A stretch of DNA of 13,071 bases from JADJQU01 sp035490315 (lineage in GTDB: Bacteria; Planctomycetota; UBA1135; GCA-002686595): assembly GCA_035490315.1 (NCBI GenBank), contig DATHET010000222.1:1-13071 (forward strand). The letters run 5' to 3'. Both the position numbers and the translations under genes were made by a program. This document shows positions 1-6,932 of the stretch, one piece after another. The first letter of the stretch is position 1, and every line of letters begins with the position of its first letter. The notes under the pieces are model-generated. The model made no database searches. It was given only the letters and a program-made list of their open reading frames with translations, and was not told the DNA's origin.

Positions 1-11
1 GCACCACGTCT

Positions 12-335
12 TCAGCTCGGATTGTCCAGCTCCACCTGGTCGAGGGTTGCTTCCAGCTCGACCGCGAGGTCCGCCGGGGCCCCTACGAGGTAGGGCGCTA
101 TGAATGCGTCGACTTCGGCTGGCGTCATCGGCCCGATCGCGACCTGGTCGTAGAACTCCGAGCGCACTCGGACCAGCTCATGAAATGCCGGCCCCAGGGC
201 GTTGTGCTCGAGCTGCCGCCGCAAGGTCGCGGGCCGAAGCATCGTGAAGGCGCTCTTCAGGCGCTCCAGGAGGCCAAGCAATAGTGCCTGCTCTTTCTCG
301 ACGCTCCGTGTTCGGACGTAGGCAAGTATTCCCAT
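12..335 (-). CDS. Small hypothetical protein (107 aa), last gene of the catalase group
   Basis: I do not recognise this family. The 107-residue protein is soluble and probably mostly helical, with an N-terminal basic, leucine-rich stretch (residues 8-45) and an acidic C-terminus ending in DNPS. It has no signal peptide, membrane segment or cysteine. The ATG start is well supported: on the minus strand an AGGAG Shine-Dalgarno lies 7 bases upstream. The gene follows the ferritin-like gene by 40 bases on the same strand, so it is probably co-transcribed with catalase and the ferritin-like gene. That suggests, but does not show, a stress-related role. The segment 'MTPAEVDAFIAPYL' looks like a short helix-turn-helix-sized helical hairpin, but I cannot assign a DNA-binding fold. 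It is likely a real gene, given the start signal and spacing. Confidence 0.65.
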   Translation of the reverse strand: MGILAYVRTRSVEKEQALLLGLLERLKSAFTMLRPATLRRQLEHNALGPAFHELVRVRSEFYDQVAIGPMTPAEVDAFIAPYLVGAPADLAVELEATLDQVELDNPS

Positions 336-375
336 GTGCAGCTCCTGTCGAGAACGCTCCGAGTGCAGGACTCGA

Positions 376-966
376 CTAGCGGTGTTCCTTCGCGGCTGCG
401 GCTTCGGCCATCGACGTCACTTCCTCGCGTTCCTCGGGCGGGGGAACCACGGCGGGCAGGTCCAGCGCTTGCAGCCATAGCTCGCGAGCCCAACCCGCGG
501 AGTGGTAAAGGTGCTCGTCCTCTTCCGGCTCGACCTCCGCACAGGCGTCCGCGAGCAAGCTCGATTCGCCGGTGACTTCGGCGAGCATGTTCAGCAGGGC
601 CCAGTTCTGGTGGTCCTTGGTCTCCGCGAGGGTCACGCATTCCGCTGCAACCAGCTCGGCCGCGTCGAGATCGTTGGAACCCAGCGCCAGGTGCATCGCC
701 TTGCACAGCGACTTGCCGATGTGTCGGACGACCTGCCGGCCCGGAGTTTCGCGCTCCGGATCCAAGGACAGGTTGGTCAGCAGGCCGCGCACGATTTCCA
801 CGTGGTTCTCGGTCTGTGCGAGATACTTCTTCCACTCCTTGGAGAGGTCCTTGTTGCGGGCGCAGATCAGCGCGGTGCGGTAGATCTCCACGCCGCCGAG
901 CTCGGTTTCGTAGGCCTGGTACAGCAATTCGACCGCTTTCGCGGAGAGCTTCTTGTTCGTCTTCAT
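376..966 (-). CDS. Ferritin-like domain protein
   Basis: The 196-residue protein looks like a four-helix ferritin-like (diiron) protein. Helix 1 (about 8-36) carries Glu20, Glu22 and Glu27, and helix 2 (about 42-66) carries Glu53-Asn-His55. Helix 3 (about 98-130) carries Glu104, Glu109 and Glu115 with His119, and helix 4 (about 133-168) carries an acidic patch with Glu149-x-x-His152. This spacing of Glu and ExxH-type ligands on four helices is what ferritin/rubrerythrin-like folds show; exact metal ligands are my inference. There is no signal peptide, so it should be cytoplasmic. The C-terminal 30 residues are Ala/Glu-rich and probably disordered. It starts 26 bases after the catalase stop on the same strand, which suggests co-transcription and a role in iron or peroxide handling. 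No Shine-Dalgarno is visible before the ATG, so it may rely on translational coupling to catalase. It could be a non-metal structural relative. Confidence 0.7.
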   Translation of the reverse strand: MKTNKKLSAKAVELLYQAYETELGGVEIYRTALICARNKDLSKEWKKYLAQTENHVEIVRGLLTNLSLDPERETPGRQVVRHIGKSLCKAMHLALGSNDLDAAELVAAECVTLAETKDHQNWALLNMLAEVTGESSLLADACAEVEPEEDEHLYHSAGWARELWLQALDLPAVVPPPEEREEVTSMAEAAAAKEHR

Positions 967-992
967 GAGAGTGTGTGGAGGAGCGAGTTGAT

Positions 993-3263
993 TCAGCGCG
1001 CGGACTTCTGCGCGCTCTTGTCGAAGATTCCGCGATCGAAATGGCGGTGGTGCTGGATCGCGGTGGCGAAGGCATCGAAGAAGGCCTCGGTGTCATCGCC
1101 GCGAGTGGTCACGATGCCCTGGCGCGATTCCGTCGACTTCGTGCGCGCGTCCTTGGGCTTCGACAGACCCGGCAGACTCGCGGCGTGCAGCAGGTCGATT
1201 CCTTCGTGGGCTGCAGCGATCGGCTTCGCGTGGCGGAAGGCCTGGGCGAGGAAGTCCGCCACTTCCGGAACTTCCTTCAGTGAATGGACGCTCGCCTTGC
1301 CCCCGGGAAGGAACACGGCGTCGTAGAGGACCGAGCTGGTCGTGAGCAGCGATTTGTCCACGTCGATCGGCCGTCCCTCGGCCGAGAGGATCGGCCCCAG
1401 CGCCAGCGAGATGACCTCGATCACGGCACCTTGACCGCCGAGTTGGCGCATGGCGCCTTCGACGTCGCTGCCGCGAACTCCGGGAGCTGCCAGCACGGCG
1501 ATCTTGCGCGTGCGGATCGACTCCCGCGGCTGGCGCGCCAGGCTGAGCGCGGGAGAAGTGCGCGAGCGATTCTTCGCGCTGCCCAGCGCGGCCTTGTCGA
1601 CCACCATGCCTTGCACGGGAAGGCTCACGCCCACGACGCGCGCGACTTCGGCCGCGAAGGCTTCATCGATCTGCGTGAAATGGAAAACCACGCGCTCGCG
1701 GATCGCCAGTCGTTCGACCTTGCCCAGCTCGAAGCGGCAGGCGTCGATCAGGTGCTGTCGCTCCGGCTTCGATTGGCTCTGCAGGAACATCCGCGCCTGG
1801 CTGTAATGATCGGCGAAGGTTTCGCTGCGCAGGCGTTCCTTGTTGCCGCGCAGTTCTTCGGGCATCGAGCGGAAGGACTCGGCAGGCGTCCCGAGGGCAG
1901 GCAGGTTTCCCTCGATGGTGTTCGGGTGATAGAGCGCGCGCGCCGTCGGAATGGTGCGGCGGCCGAAGCCGTCCTGCTGGTGATTGTGGACCGGCGCCAG
2001 CGGTCGGTTGATCGGAATCTCCGCGAAATTGGGGCCCCCGAGCCGCGTCAACTGCGTGTCGAGATAGGAGAACAAACGCGCCTGCATCAACGGATCGTTG
2101 GTGAAGTCGACACCGGGCACGACGTTCGCCACGCAGTAAGCGACCTGCTCGGTCTCGGCGAAGAAGTTCTTCGGATTCTGATTGAGCGTGAGTCTCCCGA
2201 CACGGCGCACCGGCACTAGCTCCTCCGGAACCAGCTTGGTCGGGTCGAGCAGATCGAAGCCCAGAGCGAGCACATCGTCTTCCGGGATCAGCTGCAGCCC
2301 CAGCTCGTACTCGGGGTAGTTGCCCGACTCGATCGAATCCCAGAGATCGCGGCGATGGAAATCCGGATCCATCCCGGAAATCATCTGCGCCTCTTCCCAC
2401 ACGATCGAGTGCGCGCCGAGCACGGGCTTCCAGTGGAACTTGCACAGCACGGACTCGCCTCGCGCATTGATCAGGCGGAAGGTGTGCACGCCGAAACCCT
2501 CCATCATCCGGTAGCTGCGCGGAAGGGCGCGATCGGACATCACCCACATGACCATGTGGAGCGTCTCGGGAACGCCGGCGACGAAATCCCAGAAGGTGTC
2601 GTGAGCCGAAGCGGCCTGGGGCATCTCGTTGTGAGGCTCGGGCTTGACCGCATGCACAAGGTCCGGAAACTTGATTCCGTCCTGGATGAAGAACACCGGC
2701 ATGTTGTTGCCGACCAGGTCGAAGTTGCCCTGCCGTGTGTAGAATTTGGTTGCAAATCCGCGCACGTCACGCGCCAGGTCGCTGGACCCGCGCGAACCGA
2801 CTACAGTCGAAAACCGCACGAAAACCGGGGTTCGCAGGTCGGGATTGCAGAGGAAATCGGCGCACGTGACGTCCTCGAGCGATTCGTAGACCCGGAAGAA
2901 TCCATGGGCGCCCGAGCCGCGGGCATGGACGACGCGCTCGGGAATCCGCTCGTGATCGAAGCGCGTGATTTTCTCGCGCAGATGGAAGTCCTCGAGCAGG
3001 GACGGCCCGCGCGATCCTGCCTTGAGCGAGTCGTCCGTCTGCGAGATCGGTATCCCTTGATCGGTGGTCAGGACCGCTCCGTCCGCGCATTCTTGGAAGA
3101 TCTCGAGGTCCTTCCGCTTGAGCAGACTGCTCGTGGGATCCTCGGTGCGCAGCGCGCGGCCGGGAATCCCGGGTTGGGGAACAGGCTTCGCCTCGTCAGG
3201 CTTGGCTCGCGCTTCGGGAACCGTGGTCGTGGGGCGCGGCGTTGCTCTGGACTTCTTTTTCAT
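993..3263 (-). CDS. katE: Large-subunit catalase (KatE/HPII type) with C-terminal DJ-1-like domain
   Basis: This is a 756-residue monofunctional haem catalase that converts hydrogen peroxide to water and oxygen in the cytoplasm. A long N-terminal arm (1-90) precedes the catalase core. The distal His113 (in RVVHARGSGAHG), Asn in GNNMPVFF (about 186-187), and proximal haem Tyr400 (in RLFSYLDTQLTRLGG) are all present. A C-terminal flavodoxin/DJ-1-like domain covers about 586-737; its nucleophile position reads AAAHEGID with no cysteine, as is usual for these catalases. Length and domains match clade 2 large-subunit enzymes such as E. coli HPII (753 aa). The HPII His392 equivalent is Cys376 here (EQVAYCVANVVPG), so the His-Tyr crosslink known from HPII cannot form in the same way. 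I chose the ATG followed by a lysine run. An upstream TTG at 3323 would add 20 unlikely residues, though it has a weak GAGG ahead of it. The ferritin-like gene follows by 26 bases. Confidence 0.95.
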   Translation of the reverse strand: MKKKSRATPRPTTTVPEARAKPDEAKPVPQPGIPGRALRTEDPTSSLLKRKDLEIFQECADGAVLTTDQGIPISQTDDSLKAGSRGPSLLEDFHLREKITRFDHERIPERVVHARGSGAHGFFRVYESLEDVTCADFLCNPDLRTPVFVRFSTVVGSRGSSDLARDVRGFATKFYTRQGNFDLVGNNMPVFFIQDGIKFPDLVHAVKPEPHNEMPQAASAHDTFWDFVAGVPETLHMVMWVMSDRALPRSYRMMEGFGVHTFRLINARGESVLCKFHWKPVLGAHSIVWEEAQMISGMDPDFHRRDLWDSIESGNYPEYELGLQLIPEDDVLALGFDLLDPTKLVPEELVPVRRVGRLTLNQNPKNFFAETEQVAYCVANVVPGVDFTNDPLMQARLFSYLDTQLTRLGGPNFAEIPINRPLAPVHNHQQDGFGRRTIPTARALYHPNTIEGNLPALGTPAESFRSMPEELRGNKERLRSETFADHYSQARMFLQSQSKPERQHLIDACRFELGKVERLAIRERVVFHFTQIDEAFAAEVARVVGVSLPVQGMVVDKAALGSAKNRSRTSPALSLARQPRESIRTRKIAVLAAPGVRGSDVEGAMRQLGGQGAVIEVISLALGPILSAEGRPIDVDKSLLTTSSVLYDAVFLPGGKASVHSLKEVPEVADFLAQAFRHAKPIAAAHEGIDLLHAASLPGLSKPKDARTKSTESRQGIVTTRGDDTEAFFDAFATAIQHHRHFDRGIFDKSAQKSAR

Positions 3264-3416
3264 CGGCTCTGATCTGGGACAAGGGGGAAGCGGTCGAACC
3301 GCGACGGCGACCCGCCCTAGCAATGCGCGTGCCTCGCTGCGATCCCCTGTCCGCGACCGATCGATGCCGAGCCTGGAGCTCCGATCCGTCGACGCTGCGC
3401 CAAATCCCCTCGCGCC

Positions 3417-4994
3417 TCAGCCTGATCCGAGTGTCGTTCGGACCTTCGAGAGCAATCGGTCGGGAGTCAGGGGTTTCTGGACGAAGGCGAGGCCCGATTC
3501 GATCATGCCGTGGCGGAGCACGGCCTCGTCGGTGTAGCCGGACATGCAGAGGACCTTCATGTCGGGGCGGATCTGGGCTAGGCGCCGCGCGAGCTGCACG
3601 CCGCTCATCTGGGGCATCACCACGTCGGTGAGCAGCAGGTGGATGCGCTGGGGGAACTGCTCACAGGTGAGCAGGGCTTCGCCGGCGTTCCGGGCCTGGA
3701 GCACGTGGTAGCCGGCGCGCCTGAGGATGTCCTCGGCGACCACGCGAACCTGCTCGTCGTCCTCGACCAGCAGGATGGTCTCGGAGCCAGTGAGCAGAGT
3801 CTCCTGCGGTTGGATCGTCGAGGGCTTGTCCGCTGCCGGCGTGGCGCGCGCGGGCAGATACACCTTGAACGAAGTCCCCTTGCCCGGCTCGCTGTAGACC
3901 CAGATGTGTCCGCCGCTCTGCTTGATGCTCCCGTAGACGGTCGAGAGCCCGAGGCCCGTGCCAGAGCCCGGCGCCTTGGTCGTGAAGAAGGGTTCGAAGA
4001 TGCGCGCCTGGGTTTCCTTGTCCATGCCCATGCCTGTATCGGACACGGCCAGCATGACGTAGTCGCCGCCTTCGACTCCGAAGTGAGTCTTCGTGTAATC
4101 GCCGGCCAGGTTCACGTTGGAGGTCTCGATGGTGAGCTTGCCTCCGCGGGGCATCGCGTCGCGGGCGTTGACCACCAGGTTCATCAGGACCTGCTCGAGT
4201 TGGCCCGGGTCCGCGAACACGGGACTCACGCGAACGCCGCGTGACACTTCGAGAGTGATGTCCTCGCCGATGATCCGCTCGAGCATCTTCTGCATCCCGC
4301 GAACCAGCTCGTCGAGGTCGAGGACCCGCGGCTCGAGCATCTGCTGGCGGCTGAACGCGAGCAGCTGCCGCGTCAGCGCCGCCGCGCGCTCGCCCGCCTT
4401 GCGGATCTCTTCGATGTCCTCGCGCAAGGGATCGCTGGGTTTCAGATCCGCCAAGGCCAGGGCGCTGTAGCTCAAGATGACCGAGAGCATGTTGTTGAAA
4501 TCGTGGGCGACACCGCCCGCCAGGCGCCCGACGGCGTCGAGCTTCTGCGAATGCTGCAGCTGGTCCTGGCTCTTCGCGAGCGCCTCGGACGTGCGCTTCG
4601 ATTCCGTCAGATCGAGGGAGAGGATGCAGATGCCCCTGGGGACTGGGATGAAGCGCAGCTCGAACAGGCCCTTCGTTCCGTCGGCGTAGTCGAACTCGTT
4701 CTCCATGCGATCGCGCTTGCGCTCCTGCATGCAGCGGCGCAGCACGCCGAAGAACGGCGATTGATCGATGCCCGGGTAGCACTCCATCATCGTGCGGCCG
4801 AGCAGGTCCTCCCTGGACCTGTGTCCCTGGGCGGCCGCCGCGTCGTTGGCGTAGAGGTACTTCCAGTCGAAGCCGATCACTTGACAGCCTTCGAGCAGGT
4901 TCTCCAGCACGTCGCGCGCGACGCGTTCCGACGCCGCTTGATCGGACTCGAAGGGGCTCACTTCCGCGCAGGATGCCCGATCCGCCTCGGCCAT
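3417..4994 (-). CDS. Soluble PAS-domain hybrid sensor histidine kinase with receiver domain
   Basis: This 525-residue hybrid kinase has no membrane segment, so it should sense a cytoplasmic signal. A PAS domain covers about 26-130. The HisKA domain carries phospho-acceptor His164 in GGVAHDFNN. The HATPase domain has an N-box around Asn276 (NLVVNARDAM), G1 DTGMGM (319-324), an F-box (333-338) and G2 GTGLGLS (345-351). A linker leads to a C-terminal receiver domain (about 405-522) with acidic residues 411-413, phospho-acceptor Asp457 (LLLTDVVMP), Ser485 and Lys507. All catalytic residues look intact. There is no output domain and no separate response regulator next to it, so the partner is elsewhere or the receiver acts as a phosphate sink. 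It lies 153 bases upstream of catalase on the same strand; a link to oxidative stress is only contextual. The ATG is preceded by an intrinsic terminator and lacks a clear Shine-Dalgarno; GTG at 4961 is an alternative. Confidence 0.93.
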   Translation of the reverse strand: MAEADRASCAEVSPFESDQAASERVARDVLENLLEGCQVIGFDWKYLYANDAAAAQGHRSREDLLGRTMMECYPGIDQSPFFGVLRRCMQERKRDRMENEFDYADGTKGLFELRFIPVPRGICILSLDLTESKRTSEALAKSQDQLQHSQKLDAVGRLAGGVAHDFNNMLSVILSYSALALADLKPSDPLREDIEEIRKAGERAAALTRQLLAFSRQQMLEPRVLDLDELVRGMQKMLERIIGEDITLEVSRGVRVSPVFADPGQLEQVLMNLVVNARDAMPRGGKLTIETSNVNLAGDYTKTHFGVEGGDYVMLAVSDTGMGMDKETQARIFEPFFTTKAPGSGTGLGLSTVYGSIKQSGGHIWVYSEPGKGTSFKVYLPARATPAADKPSTIQPQETLLTGSETILLVEDDEQVRVVAEDILRRAGYHVLQARNAGEALLTCEQFPQRIHLLLTDVVMPQMSGVQLARRLAQIRPDMKVLCMSGYTDEAVLRHGMIESGLAFVQKPLTPDRLLSKVRTTLGSG

Positions 4995-5005
4995 TCAAAG
5001 AAACT

Positions 5006-5040
5006 GCCCCGCATCGCTGTCCAGCACTGCGATGCGGGGC
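5006..5040 (-). terminator. Strong intrinsic terminator after the small membrane-protein gene
   Basis: Perfect 12-bp inverted repeat: arms GCCCCGCATCGC (5006-5017) and GCGATGCGGGGC (5029-5040) with an 11-base loop. Read on the minus strand it begins 6 bases after the stop codon of the gene ending at 5047 and is followed by a T-rich tract (AGTTTCTTTG). This is the layout of a Rho-independent terminator. Its 3' end lies only 11 bases before the kinase ATG, so it may also act as an attenuator for the kinase gene. Confidence 0.85.
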
Positions 5041-5046
5041 CCTCAC

Positions 5047-5355
5047 TCATCTGCGGGCCTGCGGCGGCGCCCCGGCGCTGCTGGCTGAAGTTCCGACGAT
5101 CCACAGCACAGCTGCCGTCCAGGTCGGGAAGAGCGCGACTTCCGGGACGGCTTCGGCGATCAGCGCCGGCAGGAGCTGCCAGTGGAAGCCGAGCAGGCTG
5201 AACAGGAGCAGGGCCGTCACGCCGTCGACCAGCCATTCCAGCGCGATCCACGGCAGGTGTCCCGCGAATACCGAGGCCGCGTCCGAGCTCAACGCGATCA
5301 GCAGGACCAGCGCTTTGCGACGGTTCGAGATGGTTCGAGGCCCGGGAGCGTTCAC
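5047..5355 (-). CDS. Small conserved-looking membrane protein (102 aa)
   Basis: The protein has three probable hydrophobic segments: about 14-31, 37-57 and 62-90. A basic N-terminus (RTISNRRK) suggests the N-terminus stays in the cytoplasm. Three tryptophans lie in the membrane part, with acidic residues in or near segments 2 and 3 (Glu40, Asp44, Glu68, Glu72). I do not recognise a named family; it resembles short uncharacterised membrane proteins seen in many Gram-negative genomes, and no function can be given. The start is GTG at 5355; an overlapping frame on the same strand gives a highly basic, non-hydrophobic product and is less likely. The gene ends in its own strong terminator, so it is probably a single-gene unit, divergent from the dienelactone-hydrolase-like gene. 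Confidence 0.7.
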   Translation of the reverse strand: MNAPGPRTISNRRKALVLLIALSSDAASVFAGHLPWIALEWLVDGVTALLLFSLLGFHWQLLPALIAEAVPEVALFPTWTAAVLWIVGTSASSAGAPPQARR

Positions 5356-5461
5356 GGCAAGTCCACGTTAGTTCTGAGCGCGGCCGTCGAACAGTCACTT
5401 TCTGCCCGCGCCCTTGGCCAACTTGTTAGCGGCGCGCCGATGCGACAAGCTGAGCCGCACG
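5356..5461. promoter_or_regulatory. Divergent intergenic region with a 10-bp palindrome
   Basis: These 106 bases separate the minus-strand small membrane gene from the plus-strand hydrolase, so promoters for both should lie here. I see no convincing -35/-10 pair. There is a perfect palindrome CGGCGCGCCG inside a wider broken repeat (CTTGT ... ACAAG) near 5422-5452, and a TTGGCCAA palindrome just before it. These could be operator sites, but short GC palindromes are common in such DNA. Confidence 0.3.
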
Positions 5462-6196
5462 ATGATCCTCCGCGAAGAAACCGTGGATCTGCCGACGCCG
5501 AGCGGGCCGATGCGCTCGTACATCTATCGGCCGGCTGCGGAAGGCCGCTTTCCCGGTCTGCTGCTCTACTCCGAGATCTTCCAGCGCACTGGACCGATCG
5601 GGCGCATGGCCGCGATGTTCGCCGGCCACGGGTTCCTGGTCGCCGTGCCGGAGATCTTCCACGAGCTCGAGCCGCCGGGCAGCGTGATCCCTTACGACAC
5701 CGAGGGCGCCGAGCGCGGCAATCGGCACAAGCTCGCGAAGACCGTGGCTGCCTTCGACGACGATGCCAGGAGCGCGATCGGCTGGCTGCGCGCGTCGCCG
5801 GATTGCAGCGGAGCGATCGGCTCGATCGGCTGGTGCATCGGCGGGCATCTCGCGTATCGCGCGGCTCTGCTTCCCGAAGTGCGCGCCACGGCCTGCTTCT
5901 ACGCCACCGACATCCACAAGGGCTCGCTGGGCAAGGGCGGAGACGATTCGCTGCGCCGCGCGGCCGACATCAAGGGCGAATTGATGATGGTCTGGGGCAG
6001 GCAGGATCCCCATGTTCCCGACGAAGGACGCGCGCTGATCCAGCGCAGGCTGACCGAGGCGAAAGTGCGCTTCACCTGGCACGAGCACGAGGCAGCCCAC
6101 GCCTTCATGCGCGACGAAGGTCCGCGCTATGACCCGGCCCTGGCCCTGGTCGGCTACCGCGCGGCCCTCGATCTGTTCGCGCGCAATCTGCGCTGA
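5462..6196 (+). CDS. Dienelactone hydrolase family protein
   Basis: This 244-residue alpha/beta-hydrolase belongs to the dienelactone hydrolase (DLH/carboxymethylenebutenolidase) family. The nucleophile elbow is GWCIGG with Cys125. The acid is Asp182 (GRQDPHVP) and the base is His213 (HEHEAAHAF), giving the Cys-Asp-His triad typical of DLH rather than the Ser triad of esterases. Glu38 in YSEIF sits where DLH carries the glutamate that orients the cysteine. There is no signal peptide, so it is cytoplasmic. The natural substrate cannot be read from sequence: true dienelactone hydrolases serve chlorocatechol degradation, but no such genes are near, so a general ester or lactone hydrolase is more likely. 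I chose the ATG at 5462, because the family N-terminus begins near 'ILREETVDLPTPSG'. An in-frame TTG at 5414 would add 16 residues. It is a single gene between divergent and convergent neighbours. Confidence 0.9.
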   Translation: MILREETVDLPTPSGPMRSYIYRPAAEGRFPGLLLYSEIFQRTGPIGRMAAMFAGHGFLVAVPEIFHELEPPGSVIPYDTEGAERGNRHKLAKTVAAFDDDARSAIGWLRASPDCSGAIGSIGWCIGGHLAYRAALLPEVRATACFYATDIHKGSLGKGGDDSLRRAADIKGELMMVWGRQDPHVPDEGRALIQRRLTEAKVRFTWHEHEAAHAFMRDEGPRYDPALALVGYRAALDLFARNLR

Positions 6197-6226
6197 AAAC
6201 TGCTCGCGCGCAGCGCCGGGCCATCG

Positions 6227-6252
6227 GCGCCGTCGATCTCTTTCGACGGCGC
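6227..6252 (+). terminator. Hairpin between convergent genes, probable terminator
   Basis: Perfect 10-bp stem GCGCCGTCGA / TCGACGGCGC with a 6-base loop, 30 bases after the hydrolase stop and 14 bases beyond the stop of the facing DUF1579 gene. On the plus strand it is followed by TCGATTTCC, a weak T tract; on the minus strand no T tract follows. Most likely it ends hydrolase transcription and may work in both directions. Confidence 0.6.
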
Positions 6253-6266
6253 TCGATTTCCAGAGC

Positions 6267-6857
6267 TCACTTCCGGCGCTTGTACTCGATTTTCAACGCG
6301 GTCATCACCGCGCCGCCCTCTCCGGGCATCGTCATCGTGAAGACCTGATTGTCCGCATCCTTGGATTGCGTCGTCATGCTGCAGGTCATCTCCTGACCGC
6401 CCATCGAGAACTTGCCCGTGCAGTGCATGGTCTTCGTGGCTTCGTCGTAGCTGCCCTCGGTCAGCATCATGCTGCTCGACATCGTGTCGACCCACGTGCC
6501 GACGTACTTCTTCTTGTCCTGGTCGTAGCCGTTGACGCCGTGGCCGTAGAAGGCCTTCCCGCCCATTTCGCCGCTGAAATCGCCGACGAGCCACAGGCCT
6601 CCGACCATTTTCCTGACCTCGGTGGCCTTGCTCACCTCGGGCGCCCCGCCCATGGTGTTCGTCACGGTCGCGTCCCAGGTTCCGACTTCCTTGGCGAGGG
6701 CCGCGTGCTCCGGTCCCGGCTTGACCTCGGGCATTGCCTGCTCCGCGGCGGGAGCCTTGGCCTTCGGATCCTTCGGCTTGTCCTGAACGGCGGCGGCGGT
6801 GAGCACGAACACGGCCACGCAGGCCGCGGCGGAGAAAGAAACGGTGCTGAGCTTCAT
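6267..6857 (-). CDS. Exported DUF1579 domain protein
   Basis: The 196-residue protein has an N-terminal signal peptide (basic start, hydrophobic 8-23, cleavage probably around 23-25) and a mature region rich in Lys, Pro and Ala to about residue 45. DUF1579 follows: PGPEHAALAKEVGTWDA (47-63), GGLWLVGDFSGEM (86-98), FYGHGVNGYD (103-112) and KKYVGTWVDTMSS (116-128). That family folds as a lipocalin-like beta-barrel and has no known reaction; I assign none. Cys146 and Cys159 could form a disulfide after export. The ATG has an AAGGA Shine-Dalgarno 7 bases upstream, much better supported than reading further upstream. The gene lies 71 bases after the MgtC-like gene with a candidate promoter in that gap, so it may be transcribed on its own. 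DUF1579 proteins with this style are frequent in Planctomycetota, which supports the taxonomic guess. Confidence 0.9.
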   Translation of the reverse strand: MKLSTVSFSAAACVAVFVLTAAAVQDKPKDPKAKAPAAEQAMPEVKPGPEHAALAKEVGTWDATVTNTMGGAPEVSKATEVRKMVGGLWLVGDFSGEMGGKAFYGHGVNGYDQDKKKYVGTWVDTMSSSMMLTEGSYDEATKTMHCTGKFSMGGQEMTCSMTTQSKDADNQVFTMTMPGEGGAVMTALKIEYKRRK

Positions 6858-6901
6858 GGCAGATCCTTCGTAGAGGGTTAGGGACGCGAGCGGGGGGGGA
6901 G

Positions 6902-6932
6902 ATTCTACCGGCCGCTCCCGGCCGCCAGTCAA
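6902..6932 (-). promoter_or_regulatory. Candidate sigma70-like promoter with 19-bp spacer and internal dyad
   Basis: On the minus strand TTGACT (6927-6932) and TAGAAT (6902-6907) are near-perfect -35 and -10 boxes, separated by 19 bases. The spacer contains an inverted repeat, CGGCCG-4-CGGCCG. Transcription would start near 6895 and give a leader of about 38 bases with a good AAGGA Shine-Dalgarno before the DUF1579 ATG. The long spacer with a dyad is the arrangement of MerR-activated promoters. The dyad could instead be a weak terminator for the MgtC-like gene. Confidence 0.45.

Noticed and set aside
3261..3323. Upstream TTG start adding 20 residues to catalase
   Set aside because: A weak GAGG precedes it, but the ATG at 3263 begins a typical lysine-rich catalase arm and the extra residues look non-coding.
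3264..3416. Promoter for catalase in the 153-base gap after the kinase
   Set aside because: A promoter is likely, but I could not find a convincing -35/-10 pair; the only structure is a 5-bp hairpin GCGGT/ACCGC, too small to call.
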